The notes under the pieces are model-generated. The model was not told the DNA's origin. It saw nothing but the letters and a program-made list of their open reading frames with translations, and ran no database searches. Source: Rosa chinensis (lineage: Eukaryota > Streptophyta > Magnoliopsida > Rosales > Rosaceae). From it: 64,000 nucleotides of DNA. The stretch lies in the NCBI RefSeq assembly GCF_002994745.2, contig NC_037090.1, positions 20,510,001 through 20,574,000 of the forward strand, given 5' to 3'. A program made the translations under genes and the position numbers. This document shows positions 34,539 to 46,767 of this stretch, in pieces. Numbering within the stretch: position 1 is the stretch's first letter; every line of letters starts with the position of its first letter.

Positions 34539-35046
34539 TGTACCTACATGTGCCAAAACGAGCATAATTAGCTATAATGAGCCACGCTCATTGTACCGCT
34601 AGAGGTACTGACTCCCACCAAAGGGGTGACCTGCGAAGGCACGGCCGGGCGGGCTACCGCTCGAGCCCTGGATCGCCTCCAGATCACCCCTGACGCGCCG
34701 CCAGGCACCGAGTCAAGATAGCATCAGAAGCTCCAGACGCTGGGAATCGAAGCATATCAGTCCCACATCGGAAACAAGAAGAAGATCAACCTCTTCCTCA
34801 CCTATAAAATGTTCTCTCCTCTCTCCTCATTAATTACGCAATTATTACTCATTTATTGTTATGCTTCCCATATACAGTGATTGACTTAGGCATCGGAGAA
34901 GTGAAGACCGCCCAACGCGGTCTCCCTCTGACGCCCTGTCTCTCGTGTTGCAGTAAACGGAAGTCACCTAAGCCTCGGAGTAGTGGTCCGCCCACCGGAC
35001 CCGCGTTAAACAAAAAGCCGGCTACCGCCGAACTTGAGCATCAACA
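34539..35046 (+). repeat. 3' LTR of the Tat element
   Basis: 508 bases, TGTACCTAC...TCAACA, followed by the target duplication ATTCT. It differs from the 5' LTR by about 22 substitutions and one 2-base gap by eye. Confidence 0.95.
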
Positions 35047-35051
35047 ATTCT

Positions 35052-38000
35052 TTTATTAAATGTTAATATTTCTTTTATTATTTAAAAGCTCTCTGTCCAA
35101 AGAAAATGTATTTTTGGCTGCCACATCTTTTAGACTTATTTTATCAATTAATATTATATCTTATTAAAGCATTGAGCTTAGTGGGTACATGGCACATCTC
35201 TTTAATTTAAGTTGAAAATGATTGGCTGTGGGGGCATATATACTATGTTAAGACCAAAACTTTGTCTGCTAGATTATACATCATCACTGAATAACACTGT
35301 TAACAAAAAGCTAGTGGGCGCGTCAGCCCCCAGTTGTCCTATGCTAGGTCCACCAATGGCGATGGGTGAGTGAGCAAAACCACGCGCTCAGTGAGTAGAT
35401 CATATAGTATGCCAGTAAAGTCATGTCATTTTACACACGCTAGAAAGTAATTAATATATCTTATACACATAAATTCATCACATCGCATCATCCATTCTTA
35501 TTGATTATCGCTAAATTTAGTGTACCCAACGGGAACCCTAATGGCTTTCTCTAGTCCTATACCATCGTGTGACACATCCTTGTCTTAGCATAATCAATCA
35601 AGAAGTTCATATGTTCCATGACTAGCTAGTTAAACAATGGATCTAGCACATAATATATATAAACTCCGCATATTTCACAAATAGACAGTCTTTACTAGAA
35701 AATAGAGAGATATTTAGTAAATTGATAAAATCATGTTTTTCCACCATCTTGATAGAAAATAAGAATATTTGAAACATATTACAAAACCCACTCACTTCAA
35801 CAATACGAATCGCCTCTCAGAATACCGATCATATGTAAACCGAGCCTCCTAAAATGTGTCTCCTAGAAATAAACATTGGATTAAATCAAACCTCCATGGA
35901 TAGAAAGAGGGCATCAAGACGAATCCGTAGCTTTTCGAGGATCTTGAACCGGAATTACGGATCAAAAGTTATGATCAGTTGAAGTTTTAGAGAGATAGAT
36001 AGAGAGAGAAAATGAGGAGAGACATAAACTCTCTCGGAAAAAATTGAAAAATGTATGGTGATGGTGGCTGAAATCCTATATATATGGAAAGAGAACCAAT
36101 AGGAAGCAACCATGTGTCAAAACCTAAGCTATCCACCAACCTCATTATGCGACTTGTCAAGCATTTACCAAACCTTGTCCTATCAAGTGACAAGTGTCCC
36201 ATGACTATTGTAATTGCAATGGGCATGTATGGCATTTTATTTTATTATTTTTTTTTTTTTTGAAACATGAAATTTTATTACTAGAGGTTAACCTTCAAAA
36301 AAATTCAACAGATACAAGTATGATAGATGTTCATTGTGGTTCATCTACAGACATGAAGTTTGGGGATCATAAGCGCAGTCCTACAAATGTCGAGGTGCAC
36401 TGCCCAAATAATCATGTCAAATAAAAAATACATATACCCATTTAATGAAGAAGTGGAAAAATATCTTCACTTCTCCTAAAAACTCTCTACTCCTAAAAAG
36501 TCTCTTAAGAGATAAAACCATGACCAAACATTGTGTTTGGACTTATCCACAAGGGAACTGTCTTCAAATCCTATCAACATGCAATTATTCTAATTGGTTT
36601 TAGATAACTGCTTCTAATTAGACAGAAAACCATCTCCAAAGAAACTACTAGCATCCATCTGCTCTTGATTTGGAGAACTACAACACTACTTGCAACCGCT
36701 CTTGCCATCCCAATGCTATTTACATAGCAACATTACCTCTAGAATATGAACTTTGCCATCACGCTACCTCATTATTTCATATTTCACTGGTGTATCATGC
36801 AAAGAAAGAAAAAAGTCATTAGAATCAATACACCAAGTCCTATGAATAGCAAAACAAAGGGAAACCCAAAATAAAGTATACACACAAAGAAACCTATATA
36901 ATCAAGAAAATAACATAACATAAGACAAAGTACATACCAAATCTGAAGCAAAAAAAAATTGATAGACAAATGTAAAATTTGACAAACAACAAACAAAATT
37001 ACCCACGTTTGGTTACCAAATTGTAGAACATGAGAAGTCCATCTTGAGTAACTCATTTAGATCTGAAAAGTGTTAAAAATAATTCGAGGAAAGATGCCAA
37101 GGGGCATAAACTACAACGCAAAAGTGTCAAAGCACTAAAAAGGGCTCAAGATGCAAAAGCATATCTTAAAAGCCAAAAGGTGGATTGTTGCCCACAACAA
37201 AACAATTACCATCCAAAGAAGCAGAAATTCTCAACAAGCAAAACAGAGGAGTCCTTATGAAGATCAACTATGTTGAAGCGTCATTGGATTAACAAGAAAA
37301 TTATACAACCAAGTCAAAGCAAACAATCAACACAAAAATGTGAAGGACAAGAAACAAAGTGTGTGTCACAGTGAGATTGGACAGAGAAGAGCCAAAACTC
37401 AATTGGGATCAATGCAGTACTCACAAAAATTGCCCACATTAAAAGACCCATGACAATTTTCCAAACAGAAGTGTAGAACCAAAAGAAAACAAAACTGAGA
37501 AAGATCGCAATTGAAATTCCAAAAATATGGTAATTGCATGTCATCTATGTGGAAAAGGATCCAAATGGTTCAACATCAAAATCAAAAGTGGAACAAGGAT
37601 GATAGACAAATTTGGTTGTGATCATAGGTGAAGGCAGTGGGTTGGGTGGCGGTTTACAGTGGGGAAGACGGGAGAGAGAGTGGGTTGTGTGGTGATTTAC
37701 GGAGGGGAAGACATGGGATAAGGAAGTTTCTTCATTTTGAGTAATAAAGAAAGGGGTCCCTTCCATTTTCAATTTGATTGTCAAACATTTTAGATGTCAC
37801 AACATTAATAGGCATGTATGGCTACTACTCCTTCAGTCCTTTGGTCAGTATGTAATTCCTATCAACCAAGCAGAACTCGCCACGTCAGCATTTATATTTT
37901 CTTCCCATTAAACTTTAAAAATTCCTTAAAAATAGCTCGGGAATCAGAGAAATTCACTGAAAAATGCTGCAAACTCGTGGCGACCTCTACTTTCCACTTC

Positions 38001-39079
38001 CAACCTCAAAAATAAAATTTGACAAACTTCAAAATTCAGGATCTAATAATGAGTAATATGTTAGGAAGTGGACTTGATCACCTTTGTCAATCAATATAAT
38101 AGTGTTAGTTGCGAGCCATGCTTTTTGTCATTTAACGTGGTAGTAGAGTGAATCCCTCTCTAATCACATCATGAACCTAGATTAGGGTTTCTTAAATTGG
38201 TCATATGAAAGAATCTGATTATATTGTAACTTGATTGACCAAGTCAATCAAGTTACAATGCGAGATTTGGATCCCAATTTCCAATGTGACAATTGGTTGC
38301 ATGTGCAAACCTAATTTAGGTTGCATGTGAAAAGGCGTGATGGAAAGTAGAGATATCACATCAAAAAAGTGACAATATAACTTATAAGTAGGTGACTTGC
38401 TCTCAACTGTATCATAGTCTTTTAATTTAAATCCCATCACTTAATAGGTAATTAGGTTTGGACAATATTTTATTGTCATTTACCATAAACACCCCATATG
38501 AAAAATATAAAAGGCTGTGGCTATTTGCACCCCACATACAAGTCTTAACCATTGATGTTGCAGAAGTGATGAAACTTAGCTAGTGTTGGTTTGTAGTGTT
38601 GGATGGTTGTGAAATTGATGGGAGGTGAAGTTATGGAGGTGGAAATAGTGCAGATAGAGTTTGGTGTTTGGATTTGAGAGAGGTGGAGTTGTATAAAGAA
38701 GATATAGCTAAAATTAAAAGAGAATAAGTTAATGGTGAATACAGGTGGAGATAAGACATTTTATCTCATAGAGATCTCTAGGCTAGGAGACGAGGAGAGA
38801 GGGAATCTCTTACACCATTGGGCAAAATGGGCCAAGATGCAAGCTAATGCCCAATGGACATAAATTTGGGGGGAAATTTAAATTTCAAATGGTGCGGAAA
38901 AAAGTTACTTGGAATTCAATCTCAGATACCTATTTAAGTTATAGAAATTCCTTCAAATTATTACTTAGAATTTTAATTGGGTGTGTGTTTTTGGAGAATT
39001 TGACGTTGCTCTATTGTTATGAAAATTATTTGTGGTATCCCCAAGTTTTCAGCTTTGCATTTCCTTGAACCGGTTCAGC
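35052..39079. other. Gene-poor AT-rich region
   Basis: No coding gene is recognised on either strand; ORFs reach 90 codons and look random or membrane-like by composition. Landmarks are a T-run at 36243-36261 (possible retroposon tail), a perfect hairpin at 38223-38259 and purine-rich stretches near 37640-37720 and 38600-38700. The last are similar in style to the solo LTR at 42250-42560, which hints at retroelement origin. Confidence 0.5.
38223..38259. repeat. Perfect 17-bp hairpin with 3-base loop
   Basis: attgtaacttgattgac, loop caa, then its exact reverse complement gtcaatcaagttacaat. Confidence 0.9.
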
Positions 39080-40060
39080 TTCTAACTGTGTCTGTATCTT
39101 CCCAAGCTGATTCGGCCAGTGATTAGCTAATTTTTGTTGGGCTTCAACCTTTATGGATAGTTGCACAGCTGTTGCTAATGACAACAAAGTTATAGCTCAA
39201 CCAGGTTTCTATTATGCAACCTTAGACTCATTAGATATCGATAGTGAATGATATCACTATTTCTGGCAGTTGCACTCGAGTTCTAATCTTGTAGAACTCA
39301 TTTGTATACTCTCGAACATAACGGTTATCTTGCTAGATTGATTGATATTATTGGAATAAGATTCCTTCGTAGTTCAAGGGAAGGAACCGACCACGAATTA
39401 GCTTATGCATCTTCATCCAATTTTGGATTTTCTTTTTTCCAGATTGAATCCTTAACATTTGAACTTGTTCCTACCAAGAAGAAGCGTACCCCTTCAATTT
39501 GATAGCTACAGCCTTGAGCTTCTTGTGCTCTGACATCTCTAAGTACTCAAAGACTATTTCTACTACATTCAACCAATCCAAGACCTCCTCTAGTTATTTC
39601 TCACTAGAAAAATAAGAAATTTCCACCTTCAGCCTAGGATCTTGATCCCGTTCAACTGACCTATTGAATAACGATGGACGTCTCATTTGGAAATTTCCAG
39701 CTTCTTCTTTATTTGAAGAATAATACTCTAAATGTTGTTATTGATACATTTCAAAAGCTGGTCGATTCCTCATGTTCCTTCATTGGTATACATTTATTTG
39801 GGGACCCCTTTGCCTCTTCATATTTTGGTCTTGAGGAGCAAAAATTCCTGACTGCTTTAGCCTCGCACACATCTAAGTAATTTAATTATCTTGCAGTTGC
39901 TTTTGTTGTTGCTGCAAAATTTCCAGATCCTCCCTTGTCGCCACATCACCAGTAGCTACTTGATTGGTCTTTGATGAGGTGTTGTTTCCTTGAGCAACAC
40001 CTCCTCACCTAGCATCCATAGATCTGCAATAGTCATAGATCTAGAGCGGCTCTGATACCA
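39080..40060 (-). pseudogene. Ty3/gypsy gag remnant with tRNA-Met-type primer site
   Basis: On the minus strand the primer-binding site TGGTATCAGAGC (40060-40049) is followed by a gag-like frame. It reads ATREDLEILQQQQKQLQ, then after stops DQDPRLKVEISYFS, LEEVLDWLNVVEIVFEYLEM, EHKKLKAVAIKLKGYASSW and, near 39150, KVEAQQKLANHW. These are the conserved gag steps of plant gypsy elements. Many stops and frameshifts are present. One is TAG at 39473-39471, where a Trp-Trp pair is usual. Only gag survives; the rest of the element is missing to the left. Confidence 0.8.
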
Positions 40061-41099
40061 CATAATGCAAATTAAACAAGATAACCCAGAAGTTAAGTGT
40101 AAAATGGCACTTAGAGCTAGGAAAGATTACTCTAATCACTATTAGAGCCTATATTTCTAAGCAAAATCAGGAAAAGCCTTGAAATATTTTAATCTGAGAA
40201 TACTTTGAATAAATATGCTTCAGGACTGCCTTTTACAGGTCTGGGCTAAACCCTTTTTAATCACCACCAATGATTCTCTAAACTTTTTTAGAGACCCTTT
40301 AAACTCCCCACAAACGACATTAAAGACTCCTAATTCCCAAATTACATTAAATGCTAAGACAACTATCAGACCTACCCCCCCCCCCCCCCCAACATTTAAT
40401 AAAGATACTAAAACAAAACAAACAACTACTAAGGATTGCTTCTAGTTACTTGCGTCAGCAGGTCATCGTGATCTTAGAACTAGTAGCCACTACATTAGCT
40501 GCAGATAGATTTGCAGCCCTCAAAATCTTCGACGCCATGATCGATTTACAAGTCTTGGTTTGAATCAAAGGTGCAGAGAGAGAGAGAGAGAGAGGTTTTG
40601 CAAATCACAAATAGATATAACTTATAAAGAAAGTCAAAGGTCAAACTTTTTTCCTCAAAGGGAAAGTAAGGCACTATTTGGACAAAGGTTTTAGTTTTCT
40701 TTCTCAATCTTGGTCTGAATAAGAGGTGCACAGAGAGAGAGAGGTTTTGCATATCACATACATATCTAACTTATAAAGAAAGTCAAAGGTCAAACTTTTT
40801 TTCTTCAAAAAAAGTTGGACACTATTCACACAAAGGTTTTAGTTTTCTTTCAAAAAGTAGTGTCATATTTGATGAACACCTCTTAATGATTTTGTGGTTT
40901 TTAAAAAAAAAAAAAAAAAGATTTTGTGGTATGTTAAAACAATGATTATGTGGTATGTTAAAAAAAAAGATTTTGTGAGGCATAATCCATAGACACGAAG
41001 AACACCAAAATCAGTGTTTGTATGAGCAAGTTAAACTTCTTTTTAGTTTGGAAACTCATAGATTATCAGAGTCAATCTTTTGTGCATCAATCCTTTGTA
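40061..41099 (-). mobile_element. Probable LTR of the gag remnant, with a tandem duplication
   Basis: Its position to the right of the primer site makes this the 5' LTR in minus orientation; ends are not fixed. It contains a C16 run (40375-40390) and two ~156-bp tandem copies starting cttggtttgaatcaaagg (40554) and cttggtctgaataagagg (40709), each with a (GA)n run. A-runs lie near 40902-40919. Confidence 0.5.
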
Positions 41100-43789
41100 T
41101 CTATGCCTAGTAAAGTGCAGGAGGCCTAAGGAGATTCTAAGTGGACCAAGATGATGAAGGAGAAATTGAAAAAAAAACCACACTTGGGAACTTGTATCAC
41201 TTCCACGTTGCAAAAAGAGTTGAGTGTATGTGGATCTTCATTGTAAAACACAATGCAGATAACACAGTGAGCAAATATAAGGCAATGTTGGTGGCTAAGA
41301 GATTCACTTAGACGTATGTGTTAGCCAAATAGTCACCCTCAAGTATAAGAGGTACAAGTAATAGTATAGGGATTTAAGAAAGATTTTCGAACCCATTAGG
41401 ATTGGATTCCTTTTACTAGCTAGAGTGTGAGCCTAATGAGAGCTAGAATATGCAAACGTACAATCATAAAACCAAATTCACAAGGAAATCTAGGCTTATG
41501 GTGAGTATGTGCAAGATGGAGTAGTGATTTGATTTTGGTTTTTGAAGATAGTTTTGAATTGAAAACAACTAGATGCTCAAATGTAAACTAAATTACTCTA
41601 AACTAAACTAGTGATCAAATGGATTAAAGTTAGGATTTAGATTGTTTACCACTAACCTCCCTTGCAAGTATTGATGCATTTCAATATGAATAATGTTAAT
41701 CAATTAACTAATTTCTCTCCTTGCATCCCTCTCGAGTATAACAAGGGCCATGCTCTTTTTGTGATATCAAGCAACCCCTCTCAAGTGTAGTACTTAACTA
41801 CTTAAGTCATGCATTTCAATCCAGTTAGATATCTAGTGCGTTACTCTAAGTGCATAAAGTTTGGAGATGAAGAAATCATGCAAACCAACCAATCTTATTT
41901 CTAAGTGATTGTAATTCACAACCCCTACATGCACACCTAGTGTGCTTTCATGCTTTAACATTCAAAGGTTACCAAGCTCTAAACATTATACCATGACATA
42001 GCAAACACACTTTTTTAAAGTGGTAAAATCTAAGCATATGCATTCAACTCTTGAACTATCATGTAGGCATATTAAAGAAAATTGCATCACATAATATAAT
42101 AACATCAATCCATACAAGATTGGCTAGAGCTTTCAACCTTAGCTCCAACAAAGTACTACTCACTCGTAATTACATATACTGACTTCATAATCAAATTAAA
42201 ACACCAAAATATAATATAGAGTAAAAGGGATAGAGTTTGCTTAGTGGTGTGTTGAATGGTCCCCAAGCTCACGTCTTGGTGGTGATGGTGGTGGTAGTGG
42301 TGGTGATTCCCTCTCCTTTTTGCACGTGAAGATTTGATGATAAAAGATAGTGAAGTTTGTATTATGTATTGTGTGAATATGTAGAGTAGATGGAGAAAAT
42401 GATGATAAAAAAAAGAGTGGAGAAATGATGTAATAGCAGTGGTGTTAATAGAGATAGAGGATAAGAAATGGTGGTGGTGTTGGAGGAGATAGGGTAGTAT
42501 GGGTTTGGATTTTGGGAGGTGGAGATGAAGGTTTTGTGGTGGAGATAGAGATAAAGAAGATGTAATGGGGTGATATGGGTGATGCCTCTTCCCTGTGAGA
42601 AGAGATGCTTAAATAGATGAAGATAGAGGTGTGAAAATTATGATGAGAAGTCAAGAGAGCAACTCAAGCATTGTAAGAAGCATGGAGGTGGAGTATGAGA
42701 GTGGTAATAGATCCCAAAAACAAGAAAAAATGATATGGAAGAGATGGAATAAAAAGAGGGAAGTAATGATTAGCTATTAAAGAGAGTAGAGTAGAAAAAT
42801 ATGACTAACGGAAAAGAGAGGAGTAGCTAGCTCTCTTTATTTTGCTTGGAAAGTAGGAAAATGAAGAGTGTTGGAGTGGTTTTGGGTCACCAAAGTCAAG
42901 GTGACAAGCATGGGAGAGAAAGTGCATAGGGATGCCTATTATCCAAAAGATAATTTGATAGATTAATCTTGCAATAATCTTGTAGGATTCTTCTAGGTCT
43001 CCTTGATAATTGCAGCATCATATACCTTCCAAAAATGCACAAGAAATCCGCCCAAAGAAGACTTTTGGCCAAACTGCCTTGTTTTGACTATGATACGTTT
43101 TCTTTCTCTGAAGCTTCCTTCTTAGACAAGGATTGACTTGATATTGCCGTGATTTTGGATGGTTCTTGACTTATTCATGATTTATGACATCATATCTTCA
43201 AGAATGATTAAAAGCCTTCTAGAAAAACTTCAAGTAAGTCGTCAGAAAAGATCTCCCAAAAAGCTTCATGCAAAGGTGACAATTTCTGCCTTATCGGGAA
43301 ACCTATTTTGCACTTGATTTTATGCTGCCTCGTTGATGATTCTGACTATTTCTTTGGCTTATTTTAAGGTACAACATCATATATTCAAGGAATACTATCC
43401 CTTTTTGTAAAGCTACAGTTGGAAAAATGTAAGAAACGCTCTCCAAAACTGTTCTCGAAAAGCTGATTCTAAAAATGCAGTTTTCTGCTTTGCAGCAACT
43501 GTTTTGCATAATGATTTTGGTGGATTTTCCTTGTAATTTCCAACAAAAAGAGTGATCAAACTTAGTCTTTTGCATCAGTACTTCATGGTCCATGACTTCA
43601 TTGCTCCATTTAAACAACTATTTTTCTGGAATTGCTTCACCAAGTACTTATGCCGCCAAAAGTGATGGTGCATGGAAAATTCGTTTGAATTTCACTTTTT
43701 CTCCTCTTCTCAAGATTTACAAAACATGGAATTAGATTATTCAATACTAAATTGAACTTTTAGAACAAGTAATTTTCATGTTTTAGGGC

Positions 43790-43836
<47 letters not shown>

Positions 43837-44359
43837 TTATGATCCAACAATATGGAATTGACTATGATGAGATCTTTGCTCCAGTAGCTAAGATGAACAT
43901 GATTTAGGTGTTATTGTCCTTGGCTGCTAATTTGAATTGGCCACTTTGTCAATCGTCAAGGATGCATTTCTTCATGGGGAGTTAAAAGAAGAAGTGTACA
44001 TGAATCTTCCTCCTAGATATACAGCTGACACACTTGGTGATGTTGTATGTAGAATGAACAACTCCCTATATGGACTAAAACAGTCCCCTCGTGCATGGTT
44101 TGGCAGGTTTACTCAATCCATGAGGCACTTTGGGTATAAACAGAGGAACTCAGATCATATATTGTCTCTAAAACACCAAAAAGGGAAGGTAACTATCCTT
44201 ATTATATATGTGGATGATATGGTGATTGTTGGGAATGATTTAGTGGAAATTGGAAGTCTATAGGAGAAGTTGGCCTCAAAATTTGAAATTGTCGCTAAAT
44301 CCTAAACCTTAAACAAGTTGAGTGTTCGGGATGTTTATGCCTCGAATTAAGGGGAAGTG
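41100..44359 (+). pseudogene. Ty1/copia reverse transcriptase pseudogene split by a solo LTR
   Basis: Left part (41100-41318): decayed copia text such as WTKMMKEKLKK, then HNADNTVSKYKAMLVAKRFT, the usual start of copia reverse transcriptase. Right part (from 43850): YGIDYDEIFAPVAKMN, then KDAFLHGELKEEVYMNLPP, NNSLYGLKQSPRAWF and the catalytic IIYVDDMVIVGND. The two halves are contiguous in copia proteins once 41319-43849 is removed. After 44263 the frame ends, and within ~100 bases the sequence reaches a purine tract (aaggggaag) and LTR start. RNase H is therefore deleted. Confidence 0.85.
41319..43849. mobile_element. Solo LTR, 2.5 kb, inserted in copia reverse transcriptase
   Basis: The insert begins TGTTAGCC and ends ATCCAACA. 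It is bounded by GTATG (41314-41318) and ATATG (43850-43854), a 5-bp target duplication with one transition. It has no protein-coding content; the 42250-42800 stretch is purine-rich with GGTGG runs, and a (TA)n run lies near 43796-43833. Size, TG...CA ends and lack of ORFs fit a solo LTR of a large gypsy element. The parent family is not identified. Confidence 0.7.
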
Positions 44360-44490
44360 TTGACTTGTCAGTCATTAACAAGTTTAATAAGAGTATATTT
44401 GAGTCATTAATAGAATTAATAGGAGAATATTTGTAAGCTAGGTATATTCTTTTAATTATTTTGTATTCACAAATGTATCTTAGAAAACCC
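44360..44490 (+). mobile_element. 3' LTR piece of the copia element
   Basis: TGTTGACTTGTC directly follows aaggggaag, a polypurine tract, just downstream of the copia pseudogene. The LTR seems cut at the start of the LINE around 44480-44500. Confidence 0.55.
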
Positions 44491-46448
44491 TAGGTCGGGC
44501 CTCCGCCCGTCGTTATTTGCAACTCCACTTCCAGTGGTCGCAAGGCTATGTCGGCGGCAATCTGCTGTCAGAGCATCCAGATGCTTCTGCATCAGTATCG
44601 TCATCTGCTTTCTTTCTGTCTATTCCCACGACGGATTGCCCTACATTCCATTACCGTTCTGTTAAGTTTTTCCCGGTGGTAGCAGCATCTGTTCCAATGT
44701 AGCAATTCAAGATCCTCAATTGGAATTGTCGCGGCCTGGTTAACACGGAAACCCAGATAGCTTTGGTTTCCCTGGTCCGTAAAGTCAACCCTAGTCTAGT
44801 CTTCATCTCGGAAACTCTAGCCGGACCTGGTCTCCTCGAAGATTTGAGAGTCGAAATGGGTTTTGCTGGTTACATCTGCTACCCCAAAAAGAAGGGTTCA
44901 CGAGGTTTAGCCCTCTTTTGGTCGTCGGACTTGAAAGTTAGCTTGCGTACTTACTCAGCACACCATATCGATACTGAGGTTGCAGGCATCGTTGGAACTT
45001 GGCGGTTTACAGGCATCTATGGCTTTGCTGCTCATGGTGATAGGGTTCTGACATGGGATCTGTTACGAACTCTAGCTTCACAGGTGAATCTGCCGTGGTT
45101 GATTGCCAGTGACTTCAATAAGATTCTATGTGCAGCTGACAAATCCGGCGGTCCACTGCGGAGAACAGTTCTGATGACAATGTTTAGGGAATCTTTGGCC
45201 GACTGTAATCTGAAGTATATGGGTTTTGTGGGTTCTCGCTTTACCTGGGCGAACCGATTACAAAGGAACATCTGGGCCAGGGTTGCTGCACTCATAATTG
45301 GCCTGCACTGTATCCGTATTCTAGGGTCGTCACGCTACCTCCTAATAGGTTGGATCATAATCCCATTGTTGTAAAGGTAGCTGCTGCACCGGTTGTCAGA
45401 GTGCCAAGGTCTAGGCGTTTTAGGTTTGAGAATATGTGGATGCAACATGAAGAATGTGCTGCTGTTATTCAAAAAGGATGGTCTATTCCCTCTATGGGTG
45501 AACCTCTGAAGTAGGTTGGATTGAAAATTGGTTCAACATGCAAACTTCTGATGGAATGGGATGCGGGAGCTTTTCGGCAGAGAAAAACATAGATGCTTCT
45601 TTTGCAATCTAAGATGGATATGTTGATGAAACTTCCCTTTGATCCTTCTCACTTTGAACAACAAAAATCTCTTTAATTTAGATATAATGAGCTTCTATCT
45701 TTGGAAGAAGCTTATTGGCGCCAGCGGTCTATAGTATTATGGTTGAAAGAGGGGGATCGTAACTCAGCTTTTTTCCACAGGAAAGCTTCTAACAGACACA
45801 GCTATAATAGGGTGGTTGGTGTCACTGATTTATCAGGCAAATGGTAAACTGATCCTGCTCAGGTAGCCTCAGTGTTTGTTGATTATTATGAAAATATCTT
45901 TCGATCAGAGGGTTCTGATCCTGCAGCTTTGGAAGTCGTTCTTGAGCAGATACAGCCATGTATTGATAATGATATGAATTCTTCTTTATTAGCTGCATAT
46001 TCAGATGAGGAAATTAAGTAGGCTCTATTTCAGATGCATCCATCAAAATCACCTGGGCCTGATGGTATGTCTCCTGTTTTTTTTTTTCAGAAGCACTGGG
46101 CTATTGTTCAGCATGATGTGTGCTTAGCGGTGAAAATGTTTTTGAATGCAGGTATTTTGGATTCTGAGAGCAATTTTACTCATTTGGCTCTTATTCCAAA
46201 AATTAAAGAGCCTAAAATTGCAGCTGATTTAAGGCCTATTGCTCTATGTAATGTGGTGTATAAAATTGCTTCTAAGGTTCTTGCTAACAGATTGAAGGTT
46301 TTATTACCTGCAATCATTTCCCCTCTTCAAAGTGCCTTTGTTCCAGGACGTTTGATATCTGATAACACTTTGGTTGCCTCTGAGGTTTCTCATTTTATGC
46401 ATAAGCTTCGGTATCAGAATCCCGACGGAATGACCTATTTGATGAGAA
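44491..46448 (+). pseudogene. L1-type LINE: endonuclease and partial reverse transcriptase
   Basis: The frame after 44706 reads KILNWNCRGLVNTET, the start of an APE-type endonuclease. It continues to about 45300 with VFISETLAGPGLL, GTWRFTGIYGFAAH, WLIASDFNKIL and GSRFTWANRLQRNIW. After frameshifts and stops (45375-46020) comes LKEGDRNSAFFHRKASNR. The reverse transcriptase then reads SKSPGPDGMSPVFF, LALIPKIKEPKI, DLRPIALCNVVYKIASKVLAN and QSAFVPGRLISDNTLVA. It stops at MTYLMRK (46453), before the catalytic YADD region. The copy is thus cut on its 3' side. 44500-44705 may be the tail of ORF1. It would make a nicking endonuclease and reverse transcriptase; it is inactive. Confidence 0.88.
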
Positions 46449-46544
46449 AATGATATTGTAGGGGTGTTTTTGATGAAATTAAAAGTCGAGAGACTGAATC
46501 GATGTTAGACCCATGCCACAAGGTACTAAATAGTATTTAGCCCT
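46448..46544. repeat. ~97-bp direct repeat, copy 1
   Basis: Begins aaatgatattgtaggggtg and ends tatttagccct. A similar sequence lies at 49683-49779 in the same orientation. This copy starts exactly where the LINE is cut. Confidence 0.75.
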
Positions 46545-46767
46545 ATCAAAATATTAGTAAAAGAAAGGATAAGAATCATGCTTTATTGACCGTCTTCTAA
46601 AAGCATATGAATCATGCTTATAATCTACTATAATTGCACATATGGGAGGCATGCATAGTTTTAAAGATATGCTTTTAATATTCAAAGAACAACCATATAA
46701 ATTAGTCTTCAAGGGAAGACAAAATAGTGGTAGCAACGGTGCATATGGCATCAGTTTTGAAAGCCTA
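46545..46767. other. Short AT-rich spacer, no gene
   Basis: Lies between direct-repeat copy 1 and the Helitron start; nothing recognisable. Confidence 0.4.

Larger units (their letters stand above)
23692..35046 (+). mobile_element. Nearly complete Tat-type Ty3/gypsy LTR retrotransposon (11.4 kb)
   Basis: Two similar LTRs (23692-24201 and 34539-35046) begin TGTACCTAC and end TCAACA. They are flanked by the perfect 5-bp target duplication ATTCT (23687-23691 and 35047-35051). The order inside is primer-binding site, gag, protease, reverse transcriptase, RNase H, extra archaeal-type RNase H, integrase, a 4.8-kb 3' region with an antisense gene, tandem repeats and a purine tract. The extra RNase H followed by integrase, and the antisense gene, are marks of the Tat lineage. 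A frameshift in gag, a stop in reverse transcriptase and a deletion in RNase H make this copy unable to move by itself. I counted about 22 substitutions between the LTRs by eye (~4%), so it is not a very recent insertion. Confidence 0.93.
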
